Assembly: GCA_009760885.1 (NCBI GenBank)
Contig: CM019701.1
Span: 35,478,697-35,542,696 of the forward strand
DNA length: 64,000 nt
Direction of reading: 5' to 3'
Source of the DNA: Achatina immaculata
Taxonomy: Eukaryota; Mollusca; Gastropoda; Stylommatophora; Achatinidae
The notes under the pieces were generated by a model. It had not been told where the DNA came from. It made no database searches and was given only the letters and a program-made list of their open reading frames with translations. A program made the translations under genes and the position numbers. Positions 11,206 to 22,059 of this stretch are shown here, piece by piece (positions within the stretch are counted from its first letter, which is position 1; each line of letters opens with the position of its first letter).

Positions 11206-14145
11206 ACATCTTACATCTTCCTATGCCGTTAAATGTCACATAGCGCTCGCATGGTTGTTTGCCAAGTTTTCCTGTTCTCCGCGAGTCTTTCAACTTCATC
11301 AAGGGATGTTATGCCCACTAAACTGGCTTCTCTTAACAATGTCCTCTTTAGAGTTTCATGTAGCTGACCTCTTTTTCTTCGGCCTGTTGTGCTCCACTAG
11401 ATAGCTTGTTTTAGTATTCTCTGATTGTTTCTTCTCATCTCATGGCTACATATGTCCATCTTCTTTTTCTGATCACCTATGAGACAGGTTGTTGTTTTGC
11501 TCATCTGTCTTATCTCTGCATTGTTCTTAAATTCGTTCCACTTTATATCAAGTATTTTCTTTAGGCATTTGTTTTCAAAGAGTCTAATTTCTTGTCTGTT
11601 TCTTTAGTTGATTTCCATAAATAAGAGTGGATATCACATTTGAATTGAATAATCTTAACTTGGTTTTCGTGCTTATAACTTTTCAATTCCGTATGTTCTC
11701 AAGATTTTTGAAACACAATGCTGTTTTTGCATTTCTAATTCAAACTTCCTTCCTGATGTCACCATCCTGGTCTGTGTAGCTGCCAACGTATGCAGATCAT
11801 AATTTTTGTTTTGTCTTTGTTAATTTCAAGACCTGTTTTGCTAGCTAAGGAAGACAGGGAATCTGTTTTTTCCTGCATCGATTTCACATTGTCACTGATA
11901 AGAGTTACGTCATCAACAAAATCAATATCTTCTATTTGGGTACCGTCTACCCAATCAATGCCGGTTTTACCTGTACAGTATCTTTTCATTGTAAAGTCTA
12001 TGGCAGTTCCAAAAAGCAATGGAGATAATATACATCCTTGTTTTCATGCCTGTTTCAATCTGAAACCATTCGCTCATTCCTTCTTCTGCCTGGACTGCAC
12101 AAACATATCTGTTGTAGAGATCTCTAATGATGTTGACAATTTTAGATAGTATTTCATATAGTCTTAAAATCCTTCACAATGAATCTCTGTGTTATAAAGT
12201 CTTTTATAAAGTCTATGAAGTTCAGGATTAATGGTTTCTGCTTTTCAGTATGTTCTTCAAGTATTATTCTTAGAGTAAAGATCTGGTTGAGACAGCTTCT
12301 CCTTTTTGAAATCCTGCCTGTTCTTCTCTCACTGCAGTATCCACTACATCCTTTTTCTATTCAGAATCACTTTACAAGACACCTTTCACACAACTGATAG
12401 TAAGGCTACATCCCTCCAGTTATTGCAGTCACTGAGGTTGCCTTTTTTTTTGGTATTTTAACAATAATTCCTTGTTTCCATTTGGAAGAGACTTTTTCTT
12501 CTTTCCAAATTTTATTAAACATTCTCTGTAGTTGACTCATGTTGTCACTGTTAATAGCTTTTAACATTTCGGCTGTTATTTCGTCTTCACCTGCAGCTTT
12601 GTTGTTAGCCATTAGATTCACTTCTGTTTCATTCAGTGTAACTTCGTCCAAGTTGACATTTAGTTGTGGGACTGGTAAATTGGTTTCAAGATTTATTAAT
12701 TCATTTAGGTGTGGTTGATTAAGTATTTCTTGGAAGTGCTCGGCCCGTCTTTGCTGAAAGCTGGTCTTTCTCTGGAGGTAATAGCACCTGTTAGCTTCTT
12801 TTGAATGTTGTATAGAATTTTGCTGTCTCCTGTTTTTGCTGCATTTTCTGCTTCTTTTGCCATATTGTCCATATATTCTCTTTTGTCTCTTGTAGCTGAA
12901 CTTTTTACTTTATTGCCTACTTCTGTGTATGTTGCTTTTACCAAAACTTATCCAAGATATGTCTTTACATTCAACATGGCTAATTTAGCTGCTCTTCTTT
13001 CATTTATGTATTTCTATGTGTTACCTGATATGCATGCTTTTCTACTTGTTTTTTTTAGTCCAGCACTTGCTTTTGCTGCCGTGATTATGGCTGTGCTGTA
13101 AGAATTCCATAATTCATCTATATCTGTCTTCTCAACCTCACTGAGTGCTGTGAACTATTTGGTAAGTTCCAGACAGAAATTACTGTTGATATTTTCTTCC
13201 TGTATGCTATGACTGTTTATCTTTCTGAGTACTGATGTTCTTGTGTTTAATACTTATCTTCCTTATACACAGGTTGTAATCACTGTAGACATCTGCACCC
13301 CTATATGCTCTTACGTCTATCAGAGATGTTCTGAATTGTTTTCTAATATAAAAGTGATCTATCTGGTTTCTGGCTCTATCTGGAGATATCCATGTTGTTT
13401 TATATATTTCTTTGTGTGGAAATATTGTTCCTCCCATGACCATACCATCTGTTAGTCATATTTCAGTTAATCTTTCTCCATTCTGATTTATTTTATCAAT
13501 TCCTTCTTTCCCCATTACTTTTTTATGTCAGTGTTATCGTTTCTTACCTCGCTGTTAAAGTCTCCCTTGACAATTAAGATGTCGTGTTTAGCTACTTTGT
13601 TGATAAGTTGTTGTAGTTGATAATGGAAATCGTCTTTTATTTCATCATATGTATCATTCGTGGGTGCATAGCATGGTTTGATTGTCATTCTTCCATGCCT
13701 TATTTTGTATTGTGCTCTTATCATACGACTGTTCACTGGTTCCCATTCTGTCTGGCTCTGTGCTGCCGCAGATGACATAATTAAACCCACTCCTTCTTGG
13801 CATTTCCCATCGTCTCGACCAGAATATATTGTTAAATTATGGTTTTCTGCCTTTCTTTTCCCTGTTTCTGGCCATCACATTTCACTGATGCCCAACACAT
13901 CTAGGTAATATCTATCCATTTCTTTTATTACCTGAGCAGTTTTTGTTGTTGCTGCCTGTGTTCTTACATTCCAAAATTAGATTTTTTTTAATGCATTTGG
14001 AACCGATGAATTTTCGATCGTTGGTGACCTTGATGTTCAATTACAACTGTTGCGAGATTCCATAACAGCAGGATTTTTCCCCATCTAGATCAGAGTGAGG
14101 TTGTTGGCCTCATGCCCAACTCCCATTTTACAGTGTTTTGCAACA
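11206..14145 (-). mobile_element. RTE-A copy 3: nearly full length
   Basis: About 2.9 kb, minus strand, covering almost the whole element. A 5' leader lies at about 14145-13975. The endonuclease has NVRTQAATTKTAQVIKEMDR, then CYAPTNDTYDEIKDDFHYQL, HDILIVKGDFNSEV and RNQIDHFYIRKQFRTSLIDV. A connecting segment has ATRDKREYMDNMAKEAENAA. RT includes NNKAAGEDEITAEMLKAI, DWVDGTQIEDIDFVDDVTLI and NKDKTKIM. The C-terminal domain and 3' end follow to 11206. The catalytic box reads FVDD rather than FADD. Multiple stops and shifts. Confidence 0.85.
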
Positions 14146-14149
14146 CAGA

Positions 14150-14455
14150 AGACTTATACGCAAGTCTACTACAAGAACCTAATATTGAAGATGGCTAACT
14201 AGTAAAGAGAATTAAACAGAGAAAACTTAAATATTTTGGACACATCGTCATGATAATCTAGAGAAGACCTTCTTGGAAGGATACATAATGGGAAAAAGAA
14301 AGCGAGGAAGACCAAGGCAAAGATGGCTGCAAGACATCATTGATAATCTGCAAATGGATGCATCAGCGGCAAGGCATCTTGCTTACAACCAAAAGGCCTA
14401 CAGGTGAGCTGTTAGGGGGCCAAAGTTCCACAAGGACATGCAAATGACTGATGTG
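14150..14455 (+). mobile_element. RTE-E copy 2 (3' end)
   Basis: About 300 bp: LQEPNIED, KYFGHIV, IMGKRKRGRPRQRWLQDI, DNLQMDASAARHLAYN, then the end near caaatgactgatg. Truncated at the 5' side where it meets the 5' end of RTE-A copy 3. Confidence 0.78.
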
Positions 14456-14965
14456 ATATCTGTAACATAACTCTGCAGGATGAAACTCATGGATGTGATA
14501 TCTGGGTAATGAGGTGACCAGGAAATGGTGCCACCATTTCCAGTCCTCTAGTTAGGATATGCACCATCTGCTGGAAGATAGTGGTTAGTTGAAAGTCTTC
14601 CAGCTGTGTTATTGTATTTGCCTAAAAAAAAATTCAGGTAAACATCAACAGAAATTTTTAAATATTTTTTTCCTAAGAAGAAAAATTCTTCAAGGACTTG
14701 ATTGCACATGATCCCACATCACTCATTCACCTTTTGATTAAACCATTTAAGCTGTGTAGTCATTTGGCAGTTTTCTGATTCCCAAATTTGTTTTCAGCAA
14801 AACAGTTTATTTGCATTGTCTAGTAAAACATACAGCAAGAATGTCCGCATCTTTTGATGTTTGTTTCAGCATTGTTAACTGCAGGCTCATTGTCTCTTGG
14901 TTTATCGTTTGGCTGAAGTTCCTATAAGAATTGAACTCTATGCATACAGTTGCACTTTGTGCATT
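14456..14965. other. Intron 1 interval, nothing recognised
   Basis: No convincing coding or repeat signal. Confidence 0.5.
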
Positions 14966-14970
14966 GTTGA

Positions 14971-15003
14971 ATGTATGATGGGCAATTGATAAGTAAGGTT
15001 TCC
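14971..15003 (+). mobile_element. Solo mariner terminal sequence
   Basis: The segment beginning tatgatgggcaattgataag resembles the left end of the mariner at 33881-35135 (tatgatgggtgattgataag), two mismatches in 20. No matching right end or transposase of that family follows, so this is an isolated end. Confidence 0.6.
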
Positions 15004-15033
15004 AGCTGTATAAAATAAGTTTCTGACAATACA

Positions 15034-15380
15034 GGGTCGTTCATAAGTCCATAAAACATTTTTAAATTTGCAACAAATAAACTACATAACGGATCATGAT
15101 TATTCTTACACCCAGAGAAAGAAACTGTTCATGGTTTTTTTTTTTAAATAAAGCCCACGCACAGAGCTCCCATGGTTTGCTGCTAGGAGGCAGTAGTAGC
15201 AAATATAACATTCAGTAAACATGAGCAGTCATTTTGTGTTTTGGAATACATAAGAACATCATCAGTTGTGACTGTGCAGCAACGATTTCAAGTGGAATTC
15301 AGAAGGCAGCATCTGTTTTCAACAGTATCAAGAAGTAGTATGTGAAATTCCAGAATGAAGGTGGGGCTTTGCTGGTAAGC
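15034..15380 (+). mobile_element. Mariner-like transposase N-terminal HTH fragment
   Basis: Starts near a possible terminus (gggtcgttcataagtcc). After ATG at about 15220 it reads SSVVTVQQRFQVEFRRQH, the first helix-turn-helix pattern (SVVxVQRxFRxxF) seen at the N-terminus of some mariner-like transposases. The rest is missing. Confidence 0.5.
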
Positions 15381-15798
15381 TTCTCTGACACGATTCAACA
15401 GTCTTTTGTTTGACTTTATTGTGGATATTGCAACTATCAAATATGCTTCCATATTAATTGTATGATGACTTCATCTTCAATCATCTTGAATAACAGTGGA
15501 CATTGAAAGTTCACAGATACTTTGTAGAGTTTAATTTTGCTCTAAAGTCAAATAAATGACTGACAAAAGCAACAAGCAAAAAGAACCCTTTCTTCTACCT
15601 GTGTACCATATATTGTACACTAGGTATATTGAGGAAGAAGACTGAGCACCTATAAACATATCTAGTACAGAAAGATTATGGTCCTTGCATACAGATGAAC
15701 TCATTAATAAAACCTCTTTTTTCAGATGATGATGTCCATCAATGTATCTTGTACAGATATTCTGTGGTTAGATGACTAAATATTCATTTTCTCTCTAG
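15381..15798. other. Intron 1 distal end, nothing recognised
   Basis: Unique-looking AT-rich intron ending in the polypyrimidine tract ttttctctctag of exon 2. Confidence 0.5.
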
Positions 15799-15902
15799 GT
15801 GCAGTTTCACCATTTGTGCTTGCCTATGATGATATCATTGATGGTCCACTAACCAAATTCATCTCTGTATCTAGTGACATTGGTGGAGATGTGAAACTCC
15901 AG
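15799..15902 (+). CDS. CAP: CAP exon 2: start of the helical folded domain
   Basis: Encodes residues 40-73 of CAP, after completing the split Gly39. The acceptor is ctctctag|gt and the donor is cag|gtatgg. The peptide includes PFVLAYDDIIDGPLTKFI, matching the first helix of the CAP_N helical folded domain, which binds cofilin-actin and speeds filament depolymerisation. The exon ends in phase 0. It lies 15.6 kb downstream of exon 1, and the intron between them is filled with LINE copies. No stop or frameshift is visible. Confidence 0.93.
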
Positions 15903-16403
15903 GTATGGACACAAAAATTTTATGTATGTTTGTATGAAAAATCAGTCATTTTCAGAGCCAACTTTTATGAGTAAAAATAAATCGTTTGTAATGAGCTCAT
16001 ATTTTTATAGAAATAACAGATTCCATGTATCACATTGTTACATATTGTTATATTACTGGTGGTAGTGATGTCAGCCATAAGTGAAGTTAAAGACTGACAG
16101 CATTCACAAAATAGCATTTAGATGAATTTATTCATTTCCTGCACCGAGCCACCTTCATGGTTGTATAAAAAAATTTAAATAAATTTACTGCATATGTATG
16201 ATTTTGTTGTGTAGTTTGGAGTCAGTATTTTAAACTGCTATGAAAGTTAAAAGCAGACTTCATGATTTTGCAGTAAAAACGAGGCAGTGTTATTAATATT
16301 AATTTTTATTTTTATTTTGATCTTGGGATTGGGGATGTTAATGAACAAATTAGCTGGCATAGTAAAGGTTGGTAACACATGAGTAATGTGGATATAAGTA
16401 TAT
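15903..16403. other. Intron 2 proximal end, nothing recognised
   Basis: AT-rich sequence without coding potential. Confidence 0.5.
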
Positions 16404-17385
16404 CTACATGGATATGTTTGTGCAGTCAAGACAGAAGAAGGGATGAGTGAATGGTTCAGGATTGAAACAGGTGTGAAACAAGGATGTAAACTGTCTCCTT
16501 TACTTTGTGGAATTACGATAGGCTTCATAATGAAAAAATGCTGCACAGGTAACACAGGTATTGACTAGGTACATGGGACCCAACTAGAAGATCTTGATTT
16601 TGCTGATGACATAACTCTTATCAGTAACAATGTGAATTCCATGTGAGAAAAAACAGATAGCCTGTCTTCACTGGCTAGCAAAATAAGACTTGAAATTAAC
16701 AAAGACAAAACAAAAATAATGAAAATTCCCATTAATCAGAATGGAAAAATTCAGATAGAAGGGACAGATATTGAAGAAGTCAATCAATTTGCATACCTTG
16801 GCAGCTACATAGACCAGGATGGTGACACCAGATAGGAAGTTAGAATCAGAATTGCAAAAGCAGTGTCAATCTTCAAGAATCTTGAGAAGATATGGAATTC
16901 AAAAGTTATAAGCACAAAAACCAAGTTAAGACTATTCATTTCAAATGTAATATCCACCCTCATTTATGCATGCAAAAGCTGGAAAACAACCAAGGAAATA
17001 GAGAAGAGATTAGACTCTTTTGAAAACAAATACCTAAGGAAAATACTTGGCATGAAGTGGACCGAATTCAGGAACAATGCAGAGATAAAACAGATGACTG
17101 AACAACAACCAGTCTCATGGGTGATCAGGAAAAGGAGATGGACTTACGTTGGTCACTTGATGAGAAGAAATGATCAGAGAATCCCACAACAACCTATCAA
17201 ATGGAACACAACAGGCCACAGAAAAAGAGGCAGACCGCGTGAAACTCTGAAGAGGACATTGTTAAGAGAGACCAAATTAGCAGGCATAAAATCCCTTAAT
17301 GAGGTTGAAAGTCTCGGCGAAGACGGGAAAAATTGGCGAACTACTTTGCGACGTTTAATGGCGTGGAAAGGATATAAGATATAAA
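16404..17385 (+). mobile_element. RTE-A copy 4 (RT palm to 3' end)
   Basis: 5' truncated copy starting at the palm region (EWFRIETGVKQGCKLSPLL), with the LEDLDFADDITLISNNVNSM catalytic block, AYLGSYIDQDGD and NVISTLIYACKSWKTTKEIE. It ends with the basic WVIRKRRWTYVGHLMRRNDQ motif and RPRETLKRTLLRETK. The FADD box is intact, but stops occur upstream of it and at 16834. The word aagtatat flanks it (16396-16403 and 17386-17393), a plausible 8-bp target duplication. Confidence 0.85.
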
Positions 17386-17393
17386 AAGTATAT

Positions 17394-18002
17394 GTAAAGG
17401 TAAATATATTAATATACTTGAAGCCACTGCAGTAAAGCTATGATAACTTAATGTTAAAATTGTTTAAAATAAAAGTAGGAACAGCTTTATTAATTAATGA
17501 GCACACATTTGCAATCTTCTGTTTGATCACTTTAGTCGTACAAAAACATACAGGACAAAGAAATAAGGAAGAAAGTATGAATTCACCTGAAATCAATACA
17601 ATATATAGTAATGGAAAAAATTTAGAAAAAAATATAGCTGTGACTTGTTATAAGCTGCATGGTAGAAGAAAGACTTGGAATGTGTGATAGGTTGGTAGTA
17701 AAGAGGGAATGGGGAAAGAGAGAGAGATAAGTTGTAATTTAGCTGATAGACTGGGTGGAATAGGTGAATGTGGTTGGGGTAGAGGGTTTGTAATCTAGTG
17801 CAGTAAGGGGTTATGGAGTATAAGTTACAGGTGAGGAAAGAGTATAACTTAGTAAAGAGGGAATATGATATGGAGAAAGGGAATGTTAAATGTAGCTTAA
17901 TTTTGAGTCAAACCATGTGCTCCAGTATTCCATATTCCTGAATGTAACAGTTCTTATCACCAGGCAGCTTCTGTCATGAGAGTGACACTGTTTAACGGCT
18001 CA
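17394..18002. other. Intron 2 interval: purine-rich, no gene
   Basis: 17690-17880 is G/A-rich with degenerate repeats of agaggga and gagaaag words. A short frame at 17451-17687 has no recognisable domain. Confidence 0.5.
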
Positions 18003-19033
18003 CTCAGTCAGTCAGTCATTTGCATGTTCCTTACGGAACTTTGCCTCTCTAGCAGCACTCCTGTAGGGCTCTCGGTTGCAAACAAGATGCAGATCATCAA
18101 TAATGTCTTGCAGCCATCTTCGCCTTGGTCTTCCTCTCTTTATTTTTCCCATTATGTATCCTTCCATGACGGTCTTCTATAGATTATCATGATGTTTAAT
18201 GTATCCAAAATATTTAAGTTTTCTCTCTTTAATCCTCTTTACTAGCTAGTTTTCTTCAATATTAAGTTCTTGTAGCATGGATATATTTGTTCTTTTTTTT
18301 GTTTCCATGATATTTGAAGAAATCTTCTATAGCATTTACATTCAAAGGCATTTATTTGTTTCTCAATTGTTCTGTTAAGTGTGAAGGTCTCACAGGCATA
18401 TGTTGCAATGGGAAAGATGCATGTCCTTAAAAATCTTATTTTTATAGTTCTGTCTGTTCCTCTCCACAGCTTCTTTAGTTGTTTTACTTTTTGAAGAGCG
18501 ATAGATGTCCTCCTTTTAATTTCCCTCATTTGTATCTCCATTATTAGGTAAAAATAATCCTGTCATGCCTTAGAGGCACATAGGGATATGGTGTTAGTGC
18601 CCATATTTTCCTTGACCTGTCGGCACAGAGGGTGATATGGTCAATATCACGCCTGGCCGCCTTTCCTTCCCCAACTCCGGAAGAAGTCAGGTGCCCATTT
18701 CTACAGCTGGGTGACTGGGGTGCCCCTGGCCGGATTCGAACCCCCGACCTTCGCCATGGGAGACCAGTGCACTAACCACTTCGCCACTCAGACACACATC
18801 TCCATTATTAGTTAGTAATAATCCAAGATATTCAAAACTCTCCACTTCTTCCAATTTTTCCTTATTGACAAATATTTCAGCTGCCTTATTTGTTTTGTCA
18901 GTTGTCATCAATTAGTTTTCTTTGCATTAAAATAGAGATTTTGCTTTTCACTATTGTTACGGGCTGACATAATTAGTTTTTCCATTCATTTTTGTGTTGT
19001 GGACAGTAATACTGTGTCATCATGACAGTAATC
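18003..19033 (-). mobile_element. RTE-E copy 3 (catalytic box to 3' tail), host of a SINE
   Basis: Minus-strand RTE-E from just downstream of the catalytic box (DDTVLLST-like, degraded) through LEEVESFEYLGLLLTNNGD, RTSIALQKVKQLKKLWRGTD and the C-terminal domain to a (gact)n tail at 18003-18018. The SINE at 18548-18797 interrupts it. Its 5' edge abuts a different RTE (B-like) near 19033. Confidence 0.8.
18548..18797 (-). mobile_element. tRNA-derived SINE with 14-bp target duplication
   Basis: 250 bp on the minus strand. The 5' head carries an RNA polymerase III A box (tggcgaagtggttag) and B box (gggttcgaatccggc) with a long variable-arm-like spacing, so it resembles a Ser/Leu-type tRNA. A roughly 170-bp unrelated body follows, ending ctctaaggcatgacaggatt and a short AT-rich tail. 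Perfect direct repeats atctccattattag lie at 18534-18547 and 18798-18811. The body recurs in part at 22598-22690, confirming an interspersed family. Confidence 0.85.
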
Positions 19034-19106
19034 ATATGAATGCAGTAATCTATAAAACACAAATTTAGATCAGTTTTAACTTCTGTGACTATTTCTGTGA
19101 TCATTC

Positions 19107-19804
19107 TTAACTCTTTCTGTGCCTTTGGTCACTTTTATGACGCTTCCAGTTTCCCGATGTGTGCCAGTGGTCACTTTAGTGATCATTTTTTGTTTCAATA
19201 AAACATCCGGTGTAATATTTAGATTGTACATATTTCGTCCGCAATTCCGGTGACACTTTTCAAAATGGCGAAAGAGTGCCTAGTTACGAGCGATGCCGAG
19301 CGAGAAAAAGGAAGAGAAAGACCAAAATTTTTCAATTTTTGATGATGTAGATAGAGGTATGGACATGGCCTGTGACCACCCCACTGCTCTTGAATGTATC
19401 CCAAGTAGATCTAGACATATTAGATGACGGGAGAAGTAGTTAGAAGGTTATTTCAGACATTAATTTAGCGAGAATGCAACATAGAATCAGAATATGATAT
19501 CGACAAGTAGATCTAGACATCTCAGATGGTAAATAGTGCATGTCTAGACCTAGCCCATGGTGAGCTGGACACAGTCAGTGTCTAAAAACATCACATTACT
19601 TCTTTTTTCCTAAAAAACTCTGCATTTATGAAATTTTCATTCATTTAGTTATACTTTGAAACATAATAAGTATACGGAAGTACATGGAAGTACTGTTTTC
19701 CATTCCATTTTATAACTATACCCCCTAACATATCAAGACCCGTGTTTTTACTCTGGCACTCCACAACACGTCTGTGTTTCTTCCTCCAGCACGGAAAGAG
19801 TTAA
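19107..19804. mobile_element. Non-autonomous piggyBac-type element at TTAA
   Basis: Flanked by TTAA on both sides (19107-19110 and 19801-19804). Terminal inverted repeats are ctctttctgtgc (19111-19122) and the reverse complement of gcacggaaagag (19789-19800), 11 of 12 matching. TTAA duplications with such ends are the piggyBac signature. The body, about 690 bp, has no transposase; a short stretch (QVDLDILDD) could be a remnant of an acidic piggyBac N-terminus. It sits exactly inside the RT frame of the RTE-B-like copy, whose codons resume on either side (INANDTL, then RMITEIV). Confidence 0.82.
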
Positions 19805-20005
19805 TGTGTCATTTGCATTGATTGTATCCTCCCCTTTGACAGATCCACATTGTTCTTCAATTTCCAGGTTTATTTTAGCTCATACTCATTGCATGATTAT
19901 GCAGAGCAGAATTTTGGTGACATGTCTCATTGAGGCTTGTTGTTTTGTGATCTTCACATTCTGTTGTTGCTCGTTTCTTTGGAATAGTGATAAATATTGA
20001 TTTCC

Positions 20006-20105
20006 TTAACTCTTCCCGTGCCCAAGAAAAAAACGTGAACGTTCCCTTTTGTGCCACACAAAAAGCGCGGGTCCTGATCTGTATAGTGGTATAGTTGTAA
20101 AATTT
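20006..20105. mobile_element. Solo piggyBac-type terminus
   Basis: Begins TTAA then ctcttcccgtgc and aligns over about 100 bp with the reverse complement of the right end of the element at 19107-19804 (shared words gcgggtcctgat / acgggtcttgat and gtatagttgtaaaat / gtatagttataaaat). The opposite end is absent. It interrupts the same RTE-B-like copy upstream of KSIFITIPKK. Confidence 0.7.
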
Positions 20106-20224
20106 CTTCTGCTGCTATTATAAGAGGTCCCTCAGTGTTGTTTTCAGGATTTGGATAAGTTCTTTCATCACTGTATAGGTCTTTGATGTATTCATTCCAC
20201 CTATTATTTCTTCTCTTCCCATTA

Positions 20225-21278
20225 TACGAGGAGCATTCAGAAAATAATGCACCACACCGTTTTTCTCAGGACCTGTTTATTCAAAAAGCATGAAATTTAT
20301 ACACAATAAACATTGATATGTCATGTAAACATCGGTATTATTCAACATAATCCCCACCAACTTGTACAGCTTTACACTAGCACAAAACAAGTGCATGTAT
20401 TCCTAGTCCGTACCAGATTTTCTCTTGATTATGTAGCCACCCATGGAGTGCATCTTTAAATGGACCAAACAGATGGAAATCAGAGGGTGCCATGTTACCA
20501 GACTTGTGTGAGGGTGTGCATTGTCATGAAGGAGAAGCAGGTCTGCTGGATTCTTGCATGGCCGAATTCTGCGAAAACGTTGAGTTTTTTCAATGTAAGC
20601 TTGTGAATTGATTGTCTCTCCTTGGCATAACATCCACAAGAATCATACCTTCAGTGTCCCAAAAGACAGTGATCATGACCTTTCCAGCTAAAGAAGTTCT
20701 CTTGAATTTCTTTCTTCATGGTGATTGTGGATGATGCCACTCCATTGACTGTCTTTTTGTCTCAGGTTCAAAATGATGTGCCCAGGTTTCGTCATCTTTT
20801 ATGATCTTAGCCAAAAAGTTCTCTCCCACAGCATTGAAACGCTCAACAATTCAGAAGAAATTGCTTAATTTTGCAATCGATGGTCATTTGTGAGACTTCG
20901 AGGAACCCATCTTGCACAAACCTTAGAAAATCTGAGAGCTTTTGTAACTGCCTTGGCACTACCATTGCTGACTGACAGCTTTAAGGCCAATAGTTGAATA
21001 GTGATACGCCAATCAGTAAGAACAATGCCCTCAGCGCATTTCAACATTTCTGCCTTGGTGTCTGTGGCAGGAAGTCCACAGCGCGGCAGATCATGCAACT
21101 CCTTATCTCCACTTATTGATTCTTTGCTTCTCGGAACCCAGCAACTGACTGTACTCCTGTCGACTGCAAAACTTCCATACACATCACATGGACGCTTGTG
21201 AATGTTCACAACAGTTTCCTTCTCTGCAATGAGAAATTCTATCACATGTGGTGCATTACTTTCTGAACGCCCCTCATA
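20225..21278 (-). mobile_element. Mariner element with inverted repeats, inserted at TA in RTE-B-like copy 2
   Basis: 1054 bp. Terminal inverted repeats of 32 bp (20225-20256 and 21247-21278) match at 28 positions and begin tacgagg / tatgagg with the TA target. The minus-strand transposase remains: HTH region (VNIHKRPCDVYG, DRSTVSCW), ALRFSKVCARWVPRSLTNDH, then LLLHDNAHPHTS around the second catalytic Asp (20530), and the 3' end. Frameshifts and stops separate these blocks, so it is not active. Removing it restores KSKEGEI...MGREEI of the host RTE. Confidence 0.87.
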
Positions 21279-21911
21279 ATTTCTCCCTCTTTTGATTTAA
21301 GACATCTAGTTTTGTGATGTGTCTTTCTGCCTGTTAATTCATCTGTGTTTTTGTACATGTTTCTTGTGTTACCTTGGTGATGCTGTTCTCTTTCTTTCCA
21401 TTTTGCATCCAACCACTCTTCTTTTGCTTTGTTGCATCTATTCTTTATTTCTTGGTTTAATTCTTTTTTTTTGCTGTATTTCATTGTGTTGCTTTCATTA
21501 TTACTGATTTTGTCATTCTTGTGTAATCTACACTCATCCATTAAGTTTAGAATTTTGTCTGTCATCCCTTTCCTTTTAGCAGGTCTTTTTTAGCTCAGGA
21601 ATAACTTCTCTTGATGTTTGTTGAACAGAGTTTCTTAACATTTCCCACAGATTGTCAATGTCATCAATGTTTGCTATTGCATTATATCTGTTTTTTACAA
21701 TAATATATTTTTCTCTCAGACTATTATCTGTTTTCAGCAGTTCTAAGTTCAGTTTTATATTGCCTCACACTTTCTTTATCTTCTTCAGTTTAATTCTCAT
21801 TTTTTTCCATGGTCACTGTCATAATCTGCCCCTGGTCTTGTTTTTTTCACTGACAAAATAACATTTCTAAATCTTGTATTTATTAGTAGGTAGTCAGTTT
21901 GATTTTTTATA

Positions 21912-22021
21912 ATGTTATCTGTGCTTTTCTGCATGTGGTCACCTAATCTGAGACCAGTCTCTCCAATATAAGTTATCCTATGCATTTTGCACACAATGAC
22001 ATATATCACATTGCAGGACAT
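21912..22021 (-). mobile_element. GIY-YIG endonuclease fragment, Penelope-like
   Basis: Minus strand: CNVIYVIVCKMHRITYIGET, then GLRLGDHMQKSTDNI. The V-I-Y...Y-I-G-E-T-G pattern with Arg in the following helix matches the GIY-YIG endonuclease of Penelope-like elements (family form NVVYLIxCKxCxxxYVGETGRxL). The frame runs straight into the RTE endonuclease segment NQTDYLLIN. Only this domain is present; no Penelope RT was seen. Confidence 0.7.
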
Positions 22022-22059
22022 GCTTGTGATTCCCTCATGGAGTGGGAGCCAGTTTCAGG

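Larger units (their letters stand above)
19034..22020 (-). mobile_element. RTE-B-like copy 2, heavily interrupted
   Basis: Minus strand, related to RTE-B. From the 5' side: TDYLLINTRFRNVILS (endonuclease end, about 21900), PGADYDSDH, connecting region (TMKYSKKKELNQEIKNRCNK and DELTGRKTHHKTRCLKSKEG), then after the mariner MGREEI and a decayed region. RT fingers read LRKSIFITIPKKRATTECED, then IEEQCGSVKGEDTINAND and LNLCFIDY at about 19040. It is split by a mariner (20225-21278), a solo piggyBac-type end (20006-20105) and a piggyBac-type element (19107-19804), and has lost everything after FIDY. Confidence 0.75.
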
